DNA from: Eretmocerus hayati
Lineage: Eukaryota; Arthropoda; Insecta; Hymenoptera; Aphelinidae
Length of the DNA stretch: 64,000 nucleotides
Assembly: GCA_029851415.1 (NCBI GenBank)
Contig: CM056744.1
Location: 88,151,907 to 88,215,906, forward strand
Direction of reading: 5' to 3'
The notes beneath the pieces were generated by a model. It saw only the letters and a list, made by a program, of their open reading frames with translations. It did no database searches and was not told the DNA's origin. Position numbers and translations under genes: made by a program. Shown one piece after another: positions 35,414 to 46,540 of the stretch (positions are counted from its first letter, which is position 1; each line of letters starts with the position of its first letter).

Positions 35414-38186
35414 GTGAGCGGTTTGAACGGAACCTCGGAGCCCCAAGAAATCATATTTCATCATAGAGTCAGCCGCAGACGTGACGCAAGAATCGAGAAT
35501 AATGTCTTACGGCTCTCGCGGTCAAAACATAGTGGCGTTGTACGCTCAAATTTTGGTATCATAACATTGAGCTGCTGCCATCATCAAGTTCTTACGTATG
35601 TAATTGTGCATTTTTGAAGTGCACGATCATATCGACGCCTCTTGCGTAGAGTAACACATCCTCTTGCAGCTGCGGAGACTGACACATTCCGTTACAGGGG
35701 CGAAGATTAGCATTTGCTCTTTAACGCCACGAAAACTAACACTCACTCTTCAACGGCACGAGAATCAACCTCTCTGAATAAGATAAGATAATCCGATAAG
35801 ACGAATATGCCAGTTTCTGGAGCTCATCTATCGGGGTTGATGAACAAGCGTGGACACTTTGTGGCGTTGAGGAGAATGTGTTAATATTTTCCGTGGCCTC
35901 AACGAGAGATAATTAATCTTCGTGCATCTATCACAAGCAATGAGGTGTTACTCTCCGTGAGAGGCGTCATTACATTCTCCACAAAAATGATGTTCAGTGC
36001 TCGGTTTCGGGCCTTTGCTCACTTTAAAAGGTGCTTTGGTCCTGTGAGAGAATTTGTTATTGATTCAGTCGTGCTCTTCTTTCATGGAATCCCGGTAATC
36101 CATAAAGTATTGCTAGTCACATTCCTATTTCTGGAACAATTTGACGGGCTGAGTAAGTTAATTCAAATAATCAGGAACATCGGAAACATCGGTCAGACTC
36201 CCCACTCGTTTATGAATATTTGCTCGGAATATTCATCTAATACCCAGCTATAACCCATCCGTTCAAAGGGCAGTACATATGAACATGTCTATTTGCGAAG
36301 TCATATACTCATGTTAATTGTAGAGTCCCACTCTGTTTGTTAATCCACAAAATCGAAGAGGAGGGCTCTAGAGAGAAAGCACGAGTACCACACGCGTCGA
36401 GAGCATCGTTCGCTGCCGCAGGGTTCATGAAAGAATGAATCCTCTGTGTCCATACCATGTAAACCCTGTGCGAGCATATGAATTCAGATTACGTACACGT
36501 GAATTTGCCCAGGATTTTACGAAAAAAGAGAAGATGAATATTACTCACTGGCAGAATTTGTGAATTTATGTATCGCTTCGAGTTCATCATAATATTTGCA
36601 ATAGTGGATGGATTACAACGAGGATCGACGAACATCTAGAGCTAGAGTGACTATGCGCCCATTCATACAATAAAATATAGTAGAATCACTGGAAATAATG
36701 GAATTAAATGGTTGATATATGGATTGCAACGCATTATTGATCACCTGGTGAGCCTGAGTTAGTGCAAATATACGGAAAAAAATAGTAGTAGTTTTTGTCA
36801 TCCTTGAGCTTTCAAATGATGGAAATTCAACGTGGACGAAACGTCGCAATAAAATTTCTATCATGAAATTTTTGGGAATTTATTTGATTCCCTACCGTCC
36901 TTCAAGATCAACGAGACTTTGAATTTTTATCAATTTATTGCATTAACACGTTTAGGCCCTTTCCTACGTTATCGGAGAAGGTAACAGGTTTCAAGATGCA
37001 AAGTATGCACCTTCGAAAATACTGAAGAATCACATCCACGAGTGTGGATTCCAGCTTTGTAATTTGAACTCCTAGAGGCAATGCTCAGAGAAGCTCCTAG
37101 TAGGTTCTTTAAGTAATCCGTCCGTCCGATGGCCGGATGACTTGGGGCTCTGATTCGGCAGAACGAAGAGCCTGCGATGCTTCCAAACTCGATGCGACGG
37201 CGCTCGAGTGCGCGGCTCTTATCCTCCCCGACGTAGTGGTTTGATAAAATTTTCATGGATACATAATGGAACTTGATATATTGATTTCTCCCGGAAGTTT
37301 AAATGTACAGGGTTGGATGAAGTTCGGTTTGGCTGATGTCGGATGTCAAAGTCGGTAGATTATTACAACAAATATTTATGGGATAATTAATTTTCGATAG
37401 GAATTCAGGATTTGCTCCAAACGTCTAGACTGCAACATTGGTAAAAATATGAGGCCCTCCTATGAATATTATTGGATTTTTCAACGCTGGATGAAGATTA
37501 AAATTTTTAATGTTGTAATGTGATGAGCGACCATCCTAAGGCCAAACAGAGTCTGCTTCATCTCATTCTTCGTCCAGATGCAAGGATCTTGTCAATATTT
37601 GGAATAGAATTTTTGAGGAATCAATATTTTATCTAAGCGGTACGAAGAAACGTTTTTAAAATAGCTCAACAAGAATGGCAGGTTTGGAGAAAGCCCAGAT
37701 TTACGATATTTTCTCCAATTTTTTCTTTGATACCAGAGCGCTAACAGAGAATGATCAAAGTCTCTAGTTCGTACTTGCCACCCGTGTGCTTTGTTTGTAT
37801 TTTTTCTCCACTAGGTAGTCACAATACGCAAGGGCTTCGTCTGGATTCCTCGAGAAAGCTACCCTCGCCACGAGGCTTATCCATAATGTCTTCGTAAAGC
37901 CCAGTGCCTTCTGTTTCTCTGGCGCTCTTTGCCTTTTTTTACTCCCATCTACTTTGCGTTTGCCCGTTTACCTTTCTTACTGTGATGACCTAGGCCGTGG
38001 TTCAGGGGATGAGCGGACTGCCTCGTCCAGTGCATGATGAGGGCGCGACCCAATCGGTTGCAGACGAAATAGACGGATATCCGGGAAGTAATCGGTGATT
38101 GATTTCGGCACACGTGTCACTGAAAAATTAGCGCGGATCAACTGATTTACTTGAGCAGACTCAAATTAATGATTTGAATGACTATA
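35414..38186. other. Gene-free stretch
   Basis: If the preceding exon is real this would begin its first intron. No further exon, array or inverted repeat is supported. AT-rich sequence with frames under about 105 codons. Confidence 0.4.
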
Positions 38187-38646
38187 CACTACCGGTCAAA
38201 AGTCTGAGGACACCTGGGAATCAAGCTGATGATTTTCAGAGTTGGATATCCCAGAACCTATTGGTCGTAGAGAGCTCTGCGTGGTCGCATTTTGTAGCTC
38301 ATATCAAGCACTATCAAATCTATTTTCTGTATTTTCCATCCCACGTATTATACCAGAGACACACGAGTCAGAAAAATGACTTCTTCGCAACTTTTCAAGC
38401 AAGGCACGAACGCCTGCCGATTTTAAAGAGATTGTTAGATCGCTATGAGATCAATGACAATTTCAAGCCCATGAAAAGACCTCCAAAATCCGTTTTTGAA
38501 CGTTTCTCAAAATGGTTCTAGTCCCGAGATCCAAGTGATTTAGTGAGGGAGTTTTTCTCTCAAAAAATTACACGGTTAATCCAAAAATGATGAGAAACAG
38601 CCCACTTTGGGGCAGTTGACCCTCATTTTTTTGCAAGAGTTTGACC

Positions 38647-38684
38647 GAGAGTTTGACTCAACACAGCCATCGAAAGTAAAGCCT
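38647..38684 (+). repeat. Direct repeat inside Tc1-like element, left copy
   Basis: GAGTTTGACTCAACACAGCC followed by ATCGAAAGTAAAG occurs here and again at about 40698-40735 in the same orientation, just inside each inverted arm. Arms are inverted but this block is direct, so it is not part of the simple TIR. Confidence 0.8.
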
Positions 38685-39575
38685 ACTAAAAAGCCTACTA
38701 TAACTCTTTCACAAAAACAGCCGCATGGGTAATTGAATCCGCGATGTGTGCAACAACTCTTAGCCTTTGGACGGTGCCAAGCAGTGGCAACGTACTTACT
38801 ACACTTCTATACGTAGGTAGAACCTTGAGAATTGTACTGCATGAGTGCGACTACGTCAGTACTTTTTACATTTCTTATTATAATAAGATACTTGGGTTAT
38901 AACCCAAGTTTCTTGGTGGATGAGGTAACGCACAGAAAATAAGGTTGAACAAAATTTCGAAGCAACTCTTTTTTTGTGAGAATTAAATCGAATCAATTTT
39001 GTGGTCTTTGGCGGTATAATGGAAAAAATTGGAAGAATGTAGTTCGCAGAATCCATTGAGATAAGCCGTCTCCGCGATCTGATGAGTATGATCGAGGCAG
39101 TCTACGGATTCTTCTTCTATCTCGACCAATCACTAGGCACATTGATCGGGTCGATTTCATCATTTAGCAAAATCAATGATATTTTTCCTCGTCGATAGCT
39201 CTGAATGTGGTAATGAACAGATCTGATCCAGTGCGTGCAGAAATTTCGCACTGATTTCTAAATGAGTTGGAAGAGTTGAGAAAAAGGGGACATTTTTCCA
39301 CCAGTCCCTTGATAACTCATAACAAGCTCATCACTCAATGACGAATTACTTCTGCCTAATTTTCATGAACCTACAATAAATTACTCGACTTGGATCTCAC
39401 AAATCCAACGGCTACAAAACGATGGTGAAGATATAGAATCAAATTGCTGAGTTCGAGGCTGACAAGCACACCTTCATTGTCATTGTGCACTATATTGCCG
39501 TGCAAGATGTTTGGATTATAACTCGTTGATTTGGTTCTTTCTTCAGCAGAATTCTTGGTCTGAGCATGAGGTTGG

Positions 39576-39855
39576 TGCGGGTTAATCTGCCTCCCTAGGT
39601 TTTGGGGTTGATTTTTTTCAAACAGAACATTTGGACGATAGAACTTGCGGTCCGGGCATCCGGTTATTTGCCGGTTAATTTGCCTTCCTAGGTTTTGGGG
39701 CAGATTCACCCCCCGTTAGAACTTTCGGTCCGAGCATCCGGTTATTTGCGGGTTAATTTGCCTTCCTAGGTTTTGGGGTAAACCCAACCCCCGTCAGAAA
39801 TTGCGGTCCGGGCATCCGGTTATTTGCGGGTTACTTCCCTTCTTTGGTTTTAGAG
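39576..39855 (+). repeat. 78-bp tandem repeat, about 3.4 copies
   Basis: The unit begins CGGTTATTTGCGGGTTAATT and contains TGCCTTCCTAGGTTTTGGGG and GCGGTCCGGGCATC. Starts at 39661, 39739 and 39817 give an exact 78-bp period; a diverged copy precedes these and a partial one follows. The array lies within the Tc1-like element, immediately left of the family C fragment. Confidence 0.9.
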
Positions 39856-39869
39856 TTGAGTCATACTGC

Positions 39870-40329
39870 AATCTCTTACGAGATAACCACATTGAGGGCA
39901 TGTTGGGACACTCCAATAATGTTGGCCTTCTTATCTCACAAATCATTTCCCTGTTTTGCCCATAAAATAGCTCCAGATCAGAGTTCTGTGAATTTCAAAA
40001 ACAGATTCCGAAGGTATTGGAAGGAGGAATCGAATGTACTCAAGTAAATTAAAATTGGTCGAATCAAACAATTTTGGCACCGTTTTTACTAAACGCAATT
40101 TTCTTTGGCGATTTCTCGAGTTTGCAAAACACAAAAAATGCAAAAACTCTCTCGATATTCCGTGGGAGACGCGGGAATCAATCGAGTTTGGACCAAATCA
40201 CCAATTGACTCATATTTTAAGATCACAAATGTAAAAAAAGATTTCGCAAAGGTCAACTAGTGTCCAGTTCTGAGATCGGCGCAAGGGGGCATATTGGGTA
40301 CAGGGGGCATGATGGGCACGCTTACCTTA
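39870..40329 (+). mobile_element. Family C element, 5'-truncated copy 3
   Basis: It matches the right part of copy 1 (about 2545-2948) in order: GAGATAACCACATTGAGGGC, TTGGCCTTCTT, CTCCAGATCAGAGTTCTG, GAGGAATCGAATG, TTTTTACTAAACG, CTGAGATCGGC, and the terminal GGGGGCATATTGGGTAC with CGCTTACCTTA. The left TIR is missing; the tandem array occupies its place. Same orientation as copy 1. Confidence 0.8.
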
Positions 40330-40344
40330 GTATAGGAAGCGGGA

Positions 40345-40690
40345 CCTCTTCGTATACTCAACCAAATATTGGAAACTCTTGGATCCTCTCGGGAACTCTT
40401 GGCTGCCTTGCGGCTACTCGCCGGCCGACCCTTCATAAACGACGGCGCGAGCCGTCTATACCTGACTGTTTACGACCGCCCGCTGCGCCGCCGATCCTCT
40501 CTGGAAACTCTTGGGTACTCTTGTGTTCCTCGCGCTATACTCGCACCTCTTGCTGTTCCTCCCGTAAAATCGTACGCCAGATTTTGTATGTTTTAGCATT
40601 GCCAAGTAGCGCTTTTTGAACTTGAGTACCCGAGAGTTCCCGAAGAGTTTCCAAGAGGAACGTGAGTGATTTCAGAGGAATTTCGTACGC
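40345..40690. repeat. Hairpin with ACTCTTGG repeats
   Basis: GGAAACTCTTGGATCCTCTC and GGGAACTCTTGG on the left pair with CCCGAGAGTTCCCGAAGAGT and TTCCAAGAGG on the right (about 40618-40660). The motif GGAAACTCTTGG also recurs in the loop at about 40502. It sits inside the Tc1-like element directly after the family C end. The interior is GC-rich without a credible gene. Confidence 0.65.
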
Positions 40691-41181
40691 AGCCCCTCGA
40701 GTTTGACTCAACACAGCCATCGAAAGTAAAGGCTACCGACCTTGGACTCGGCTGTTTCTCATCATTTTTGGATTAACCGTGCAATTTTTTGAGAGAAGAA
40801 CTCCCTCACTAAATCACTTGGATCTCGGGACTAGAACCACTTTGAGAAACGTTCAAAAACGGATTTTGAAGGTCTTCTCATGGGCTTGAAGATGTCATCG
40901 GTCTCATAGCGATCCAACAATCTCTCCAAAATCGTCAGGCGTTCGTACCTTGCCTGAAAAATTGCGAAAAAAGTAATTTTTCTGACTCGTATGTCTCTGG
41001 TATAATACGCGAGATGGAAAATACAGAAAGTATATTTGAAAGTGCTCGGTATGAGCTACAAAATAGTATAGAGCTCTGCGACCACGCAGAGCTCTCTATA
41101 CGACCAATAGGTTCTGAGATATCCAACTCTGAAAATTATCAGCTTGATTCCCAGGTGTCCTCAGACTTTTGACCGGTAGTG

Positions 41182-42253
41182 TATATGGCCGAAGCGCGGG
41201 CGCCTAACGTGCCAACGCCTCTCGGCTAACGCGCTTGGTGACTGGACGGACTTCGATAAATTGTGGAATGGTTGCGGAACGTAGAATGCCACCTAAGGCT
41301 TGAGCTTTTTTTGTATTCATAGTCTATGCACAGACTGAAGCCTGTAGGTTCGGAAAAAGTCAAAATAATATGATTTAGATGGAAGTAATGAAGAACCGCG
41401 GGCTGTCGGTTCGTCGTTGAACAATACACTACGGTTGCGCTGAAGTCATTTGAACAGTGATCAGAGTGACGAACCGCAGCCAAGCAATTTATCTAGTTTA
41501 TAGCTCGAAGATTACTGAGAATTCAAAAGACATAATCGTAACTGAAATCAAGTGATGGTATCAACTTTAACCTAGTGTGAGGAAAGAACTCGTCTACCAA
41601 AATGAGCGGGACAATATAGTTCCTCTGAGTTGCTACGTAAATGCAGACTTGAATATATTTATCCCTCACCGGTTGTTTTCACAAGATTCCTCATCGCCTC
41701 ATCCTAACTGGCACCATATCAATTCCTCCATCACAAGAAGATTTTGGTGACGATAGCTTGATTGCTGATCTTGTCCTTTATTGACCTTGTCCAAAAAGTG
41801 TATTCGACGAAGAATTTTGATTACCATCATTGTCACTTAGAAGTGGTTGTTGTATTCTTGAGTTGTTGAAAAGGGATCATTCTCGATAGTTCTATAACCC
41901 CACCGACTACCGTAGAATTACTATTTTTCAACCAACATCATGACTAATCACTCGTAATTCTATAATCAAGAATAATGACGACCCCAACACCTTTAAATTA
42001 TCTTCGCGCTGAACTATAATACTTTTATCAAATTGAAAGTTTCAACCTTTTTGCACCAATTCTTGGACATTAGTTAGAACGTTTTGATGGATTGGATTTG
42101 AATCAAGATTTATTGTAGGCAAAGTTAATTCTAGCTATAGCTATCCAGAATCGTTGAAGGATACTTTTTCTGCTACTTGTGTTTCCTCATTATGGCTGCA
42201 CCTGCAGCGAAGATTGATTGTATTATATCTGCCGTCGAATATGTATCTCCTGA
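41182..42253. other. No gene or repeat recognised
   Basis: Ordinary AT-rich DNA with short frames only. Confidence 0.4.
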
Positions 42254-42369
42254 AGGTCTATAATTTTGGATACCGTCCTTCTTCTGGTGCTACTTGAAGA
42301 CTAGAAGACTACGACCAATGTTTTTTGACCAATCCGTGACCTGGATCTGAAATACTCTCCTGGCCAGTC
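42254..42369 (+). mobile_element. Family A right-half fragment, strongly decayed
   Basis: GGTCTATAATTTTGGATACC, CTTCTGGTGCTA, AATCCGTGACCTGGATCTGA and AATACTCTCCTGGCCAGT follow the order of the right arm of the 47.6-kb copy (GGTCTATAATTTTGGG, AATCCGTAATCCGGATCTGA, CACTTTCCTGATGAGT). The left arm is absent. Confidence 0.6.
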
Positions 42370-44422
42370 AATTTTTGGTCGTTCTAAACTTCCACCCCTT
42401 ATCACCTAGACTGTATACGATCATAACTAGTTTCGAACAATGATGGATGTTGAAGAGCTCCATCAATATCTGATCCAACTTTGAGAGGCAAGTATCTGCT
42501 TGAAAGAAAAACCCGAACTCATTTTTCATGTGCATGACTTTTTTCATCAATTCTGTACGCCCATATTATCACACGCAGGCCAAATTCTGACGGAAGAATG
42601 ATCATCTCACTATGCAATCGAAACCATATTCTGCACACTCAATCCATCAATTGCATAGCATTATGATAGATTGCTTTGTGCAGGGGAGAACCTCAGCAAT
42701 CAATGATATGCTACACACAGCCCGTGCACGGTTCGAGAGTTCTTCTGACTCGTTAAGCCAAACGTCTTTTCAAGATTGGCGTGTTTTACTGTCGGAAGTT
42801 TCCCTGTGCTCATTCTTCAGCGGACACATGTGTGAAACATGTATAAAATTTGAGACTAGTGTCTCAAATTATATACATATTAGGCTCCTTGAAGGATATA
42901 TTGTGGAAGGGAGATTATTGTATCAGTGTATCATGGAAGATTATTTTTCATCATGCTCCAAAATGATGCTAAGCCCTTATCAAACTCTCGACCAAATCTT
43001 CCATCATCAACGAGATCCAAGAAAGTCATCAGAATACATTACTTCGGAAGGAATCGGAATGAAATTCATAAAATTATCCATTTACACTGTTTTTTATTCC
43101 CAAGACACCTCTCGCGTATTCAGTTTCCTGTCAAATATCCTACATTGACAGCGTTTTAATTAAAAAAACGATCATGTGACGCTATACTCTGAACATCAGG
43201 CAAGATATCATCGGGTACAACAATCAACAACATATCCGTCCAGTCCTCACTACCATCAAGGATGACCTTATCATCAACGTACGATCGCCAGCAGCAGCGA
43301 CTCGCCCTCCTCACTAAATTTATACCGCGCTTCGTCTTCCCGCTCATCCCCACAAATTCATACGGCCAGCATGTATGTTTTCCGAGCGATTCATATCGGT
43401 ATACCCAGACTATCCCGACGACATATCCAATATTCCCTCCTTTTCTCTTGTCCTCACAACAATTCTGAACCAGGCAGCGATATTGTTGTACCTGCACCTA
43501 CAATATCCAGAAGCTTTTAGAACCTATATATGTATTTGAGAGGGCCTGCTTGGCCTCGAGGCCGGTCTGGCACGATGCGATCTCGATAATATTGCACAGC
43601 TATTGTCGTCGAGAATCAGTGTTTTGCCGAACGAAGCAAGGAACCCTTATTCCTATGGTTGTCGCAGCTCGTGGCTATCGTGACGCTGGGACCAAACCGG
43701 CTGAACTGTACACGGAGCAAGGTGTGCCCTGTGGGTTAGCCGATAGCAAACGCAACAATAGTCTGGAATAAGATCATTGAGGGTGCGGGCTGGACATTGT
43801 AGGTTGACCGTCGCTGAGTAATTAGAATCTGGTGGCTTGAGGACCTTGACTGTTGCACTATTTGACGTGGTACATGTCGGAGATGGTCAGTAACTCCTTT
43901 GCGAGAAGTTACTGACCACCTATGTGGAAAAAATCAAGTTTGGCTCAGCTTTGGGGCAAGATTTCTCTGGGTAAATTTTGGGTCAAACTTAACCGATGAC
44001 ACTGATTGTGAGTCAAACTTTTGCTTTTAGACCACAAAAAAGTGTTTAACTCTGGCAGAAGCTTGGCATGAAGTTTGACCAAACTTTGCATAACTTTGAG
44101 CGAAGTTGCGCGGAATTTTGAAGTCTGATCAGGAAATTCGCGGAGCCTGTGGTTCCAGTGCGGGGAACTTCCGTCGAAAGTTTGGTTTGTGTTTGGGAGG
44201 GAAAATGCCAAATCTTTCCCAAATAAACGCCCCGGAGCATATACTCCATGCCGGAGTTTACGGCAGCCTTTAAAAATGACTGTAGAAAGTGGACCGGAAT
44301 TTGAGATCGTGCCCAGGGTGGATACGTCATGGATGAACGAGTTTATATGGTGCTAGTACATCGCACTTCGGATTCTAAGTTACATCTGGATCTAGAAAAT
44401 GTCTGGATCATTTATCGATCAA
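42370..44422. other. Gene-free stretch with two small palindromes
   Basis: At 42838-42878 AATTTGAGACTAGTGTCTCAAATT forms a hairpin with ATGTATA outer pairing. At 43886-43918 GGTCAGTAACT and AGTTACTGACC form a perfect 11-bp stem with a 10- to 11-base loop. The frames at 42612-43148 (178 codons) and 43156-43497 (113 codons, minus) are discussed as rejected. No gene is supported. Confidence 0.45.
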
Positions 44423-45526
44423 CAATAGAGAACTGACATGACTACAAAAATGATTAAAAAATTCTCATATTATGGACGTTCACGTTGAAATAGACACGAT
44501 ATGTGGAAATTCGGGAATTTTCTGTTGTCAAAGTTACTCAAATTTGAGTCTGAAGCTTTTCAGGTTTTGAATTGGCGCCATTCAATATGGCGGCGACTGC
44601 ACATGAGTCACGTGACTTCAGCATGTTTCCCACGATGATTCTGAAGCAAACCTGCGTTTTCTCAGCGCGAACTTCTATTGTTTGAGTAAAATAAGCTCTC
44701 GATTGTGATTCAGATAAGAATTTCCGATCAAAAATGACATCACAACAGTTGGGGAATTTAGTGGCACATGTGCAGTACACTGTAAAAAAAAATTAGACAA
44801 AATCGCTAAGCCCAGCGTAGAAAATGAAGCGACCTACGCTGGGCGGAGTGAATTTGCTACGGCAATGTAAATTCGCGAACCGGGGCTTAGCGATTTTACT
44901 CCGCCAGGTGGAGCCCATCCCAATTTTTTTAGGTTATGGACGACTCTATTTTTAATCGACTGGACTCGTTTACGCGGTTGTCCAGGAGTCCTTGTACGTG
45001 CAGGGCACTGCTGTGTTAATATTTCATGCTCGGATGATACTCCGAAAGTAAATAGAGGGCTCGTAAAGACGTACGAAGTTCATCCAATCGCAAAATATCA
45101 ATGTTTGTTGCTTTCTCAATTTCAATAAATTCACCACGCTGTCTTGGGTGAATTCGCTAATCTCAGATTAGCGATTTCGCTTCGCTCAGCGGAGGTAACA
45201 GAGCGACCTACGCTGAGCGTGGTGATTTTACGAACTATTAGTAAATTCGCTAATCCGTTAGCGATTTCACTCGCGGGAAGGTAGCAAAAATACGAAATTC
45301 CGATATTAAATTTACCAACAATTGGTAAAATCATAGAAAGTTTTTTTTACAGTGTATATGTGCAGCCGCCGCCGTATTGGATGGCGCCAATTCAAATTGG
45401 CAAAACTTCAATGATGATTTAAAAACCACAGAGGCGTCGTAAGAATTTCAAACTTTTTTTCCTATATCTATTTTGCCGCGAACTATCAGAATATAACATT
45501 TCCCGTAATTATGTCAGTTCCCTATT
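44423..45526. mobile_element. Host TIR element interrupted by another
   Basis: Outer ends AATAGAGAACTGACATGACT (44423) and its complement ending GTCAGTTCCCTATT (45526) bound an inverted-repeat element. Inner arm blocks are TTGAATTGGCGCCATTCAAT and GGCGGCGACTGCACATGAGT on the left, with GCAGCCGCCGCCGTATTGGA and TGGCGCCAATTCAA on the right. Removing the nested element at 44776-45357 restores an uninterrupted right arm that pairs with the left. No transposase frame is visible. Confidence 0.75.
44776..45357. mobile_element. Nested MITE with 8-bp target duplication
   Basis: The ends are TACACTGTAAAAAAAAATTA and the complement TTTTTTTTACAGTGTA. It is flanked by ATGTGCAG at 44768-44775 and again at 45358-45365, an 8-bp direct duplication (one extra T lies at the right junction). 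Inside, GCGACCTACGCTGGGC and GCGACCTACGCTGAGC are subterminal direct repeats, and ATCGCTAA/TTAGCGATTT motifs recur on both strands. Eight-base duplications are made by hAT, P and Merlin-type transposases; I cannot choose among them. Confidence 0.8.
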
Positions 45527-46225
45527 CCAGAACCCCTCGTAAGACCCATTACCAAAGGCTGCTAAACTCAATAGCATCTCATCTTTACTTGTAAAGCGTG
45601 AGAGTGCTGCAGCATTCTCATCGACAGGGATCCTCTACCGGATCGATTCATCTGCTAAGCTCCATTAGACTATAAAACAAGATATTACATGGTTATGAAG
45701 GAAGAATTTATCGGCTTCCGAGTCGGCGCGGTCCAAGTTCTCTTCATAGTATTTGAGCGTACTGCATTGAGGCTTCCATAGACATTATGTATCATCTCAT
45801 AGCATTTGAGGAATTTTACCGAATTTTTCCTAAAAGTTCATTGTCTTGTTCATCCACAAATATCCATCTGTGCAACATTTGTCCTCATGATTTTCATTTT
45901 CCCTTTCTTCATTCGCTCATTCTGGGTCCTTTTCAGAAATACTCTGAAATTATGTTACCTGAGACTATTATCACGATGAGCATGTAATTCTGAGTTGGGG
46001 CTCTGCGTTGCTCGAAATTTTAATTAATTTGATTTCTATGGTTCCCCGACCTATTTTTGGAATAAGTGGACTGAGTGAGTTATTCTGATAAATTTTTACA
46101 TGATATTCTATCCCAAGATTGCAAAGCCATTTTTCAATCGCATGAATTGTCGCAATCGCACAGTAATCTTTCGAACGAGCAATGTGTCCTTCTTCTCACA
46201 GCCTGGGGCACGCAATGTAAATAAA
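45527..46225. other. No gene or repeat recognised
   Basis: Ordinary sequence; a small imperfect palindrome lies at about 45600 (GAGAGTGCTGCAGCATTCTC). Confidence 0.4.
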
Positions 46226-46540
46226 TCAAGCGAAAAAAAATGAGTTGAGAGACCACGGGAGGGCATGCACTAACGTTACACTGTATGTCACGCGCTGATA
46301 AGGGAAAAATAATTGCTGCAGACCGTAGTCGTTTGGGTTCTCCCAGTTATATGCACTACTGATGCATCGGTTCTGCGCTTTTGCGTCGGAACCTAACCAA
46401 CGCGTCGCACGCGAGCAGAGCTCAATAAATTTCAATCTTGCATGAAGGTACTCTGTAAAAGCGACCAAATTGAACCATTTGGAAGACATTTGAGCCGCAG
46501 TTACTTCTTCAATAGCTCTGATGCTGCGATGTTCTGACAT
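46226..46540 (-). CDS. Unrecognised open frame, possible decayed exon
   Basis: A 104-codon minus-strand frame whose first 70 residues look protein-like: MSEHRSIRAIEEVTAAQMSS, then a mixed hydrophobic and charged segment with EYLHARLKFIELCSRATRWL and then GSDAKAQNRCISSAYNWENP. The remaining 30 residues lose this character. No signal peptide, membrane span or known motif is visible. The local DNA is more balanced in base composition than its flanks. It may be an exon, a gene fragment or a relic of an element-encoded protein; family unknown. Confidence 0.3.
   Translation of the reverse strand: MSEHRSIRAIEEVTAAQMSSKWFNLVAFTEYLHARLKFIELCSRATRWLGSDAKAQNRCISSAYNWENPNDYGLQQLFFPYQRVTYSVTLVHALPWSLNSFFFA

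Larger units (their letters stand above)
38187..41181. mobile_element. Tc1-like element (3.0 kb) with foreign interior
   Basis: Both ends carry CACTACCGGTCAAAAGTCTG in inverted orientation and are flanked by TA, the target duplication of Tc1/mariner elements. CACTACCGGTCAAAAGT is a well-known Tc1-type terminus. The arms run about 425 bp (38187 to about 38610, and about 40745 to 41181) at roughly 90 percent identity by eye. The right arm has an extra AGAGCTCTATACTAT segment near 41060. No transposase frame exists; the 115-codon frame at 38174-38521 is the arm itself. The interior holds a 78-bp satellite, a family C fragment and a small hairpin. Confidence 0.85.

Noticed and set aside
38174..38521. 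115-codon frame at the left of the Tc1-like element
   Set aside because: It begins just outside the terminus and simply translates the inverted arm; it is not a transposase.
39576..39855. Regular repeats considered as a CRISPR-like array
   Set aside because: The whole 78-bp unit repeats, with no variable spacers, in a eukaryotic transposon context.
42612..43148. 178-codon plus-strand frame
   Set aside because: No recognisable domain; it crosses a small palindrome and AT-rich sequence. A second frame is open within it.
43156..43497. YVDD in a minus-strand frame, suggesting reverse transcriptase
   Set aside because: Only the four-residue YVDD box matches. The hydrophobic and polar context expected before and after the box in retroelement polymerases is absent, and no neighbouring polymerase blocks are found.
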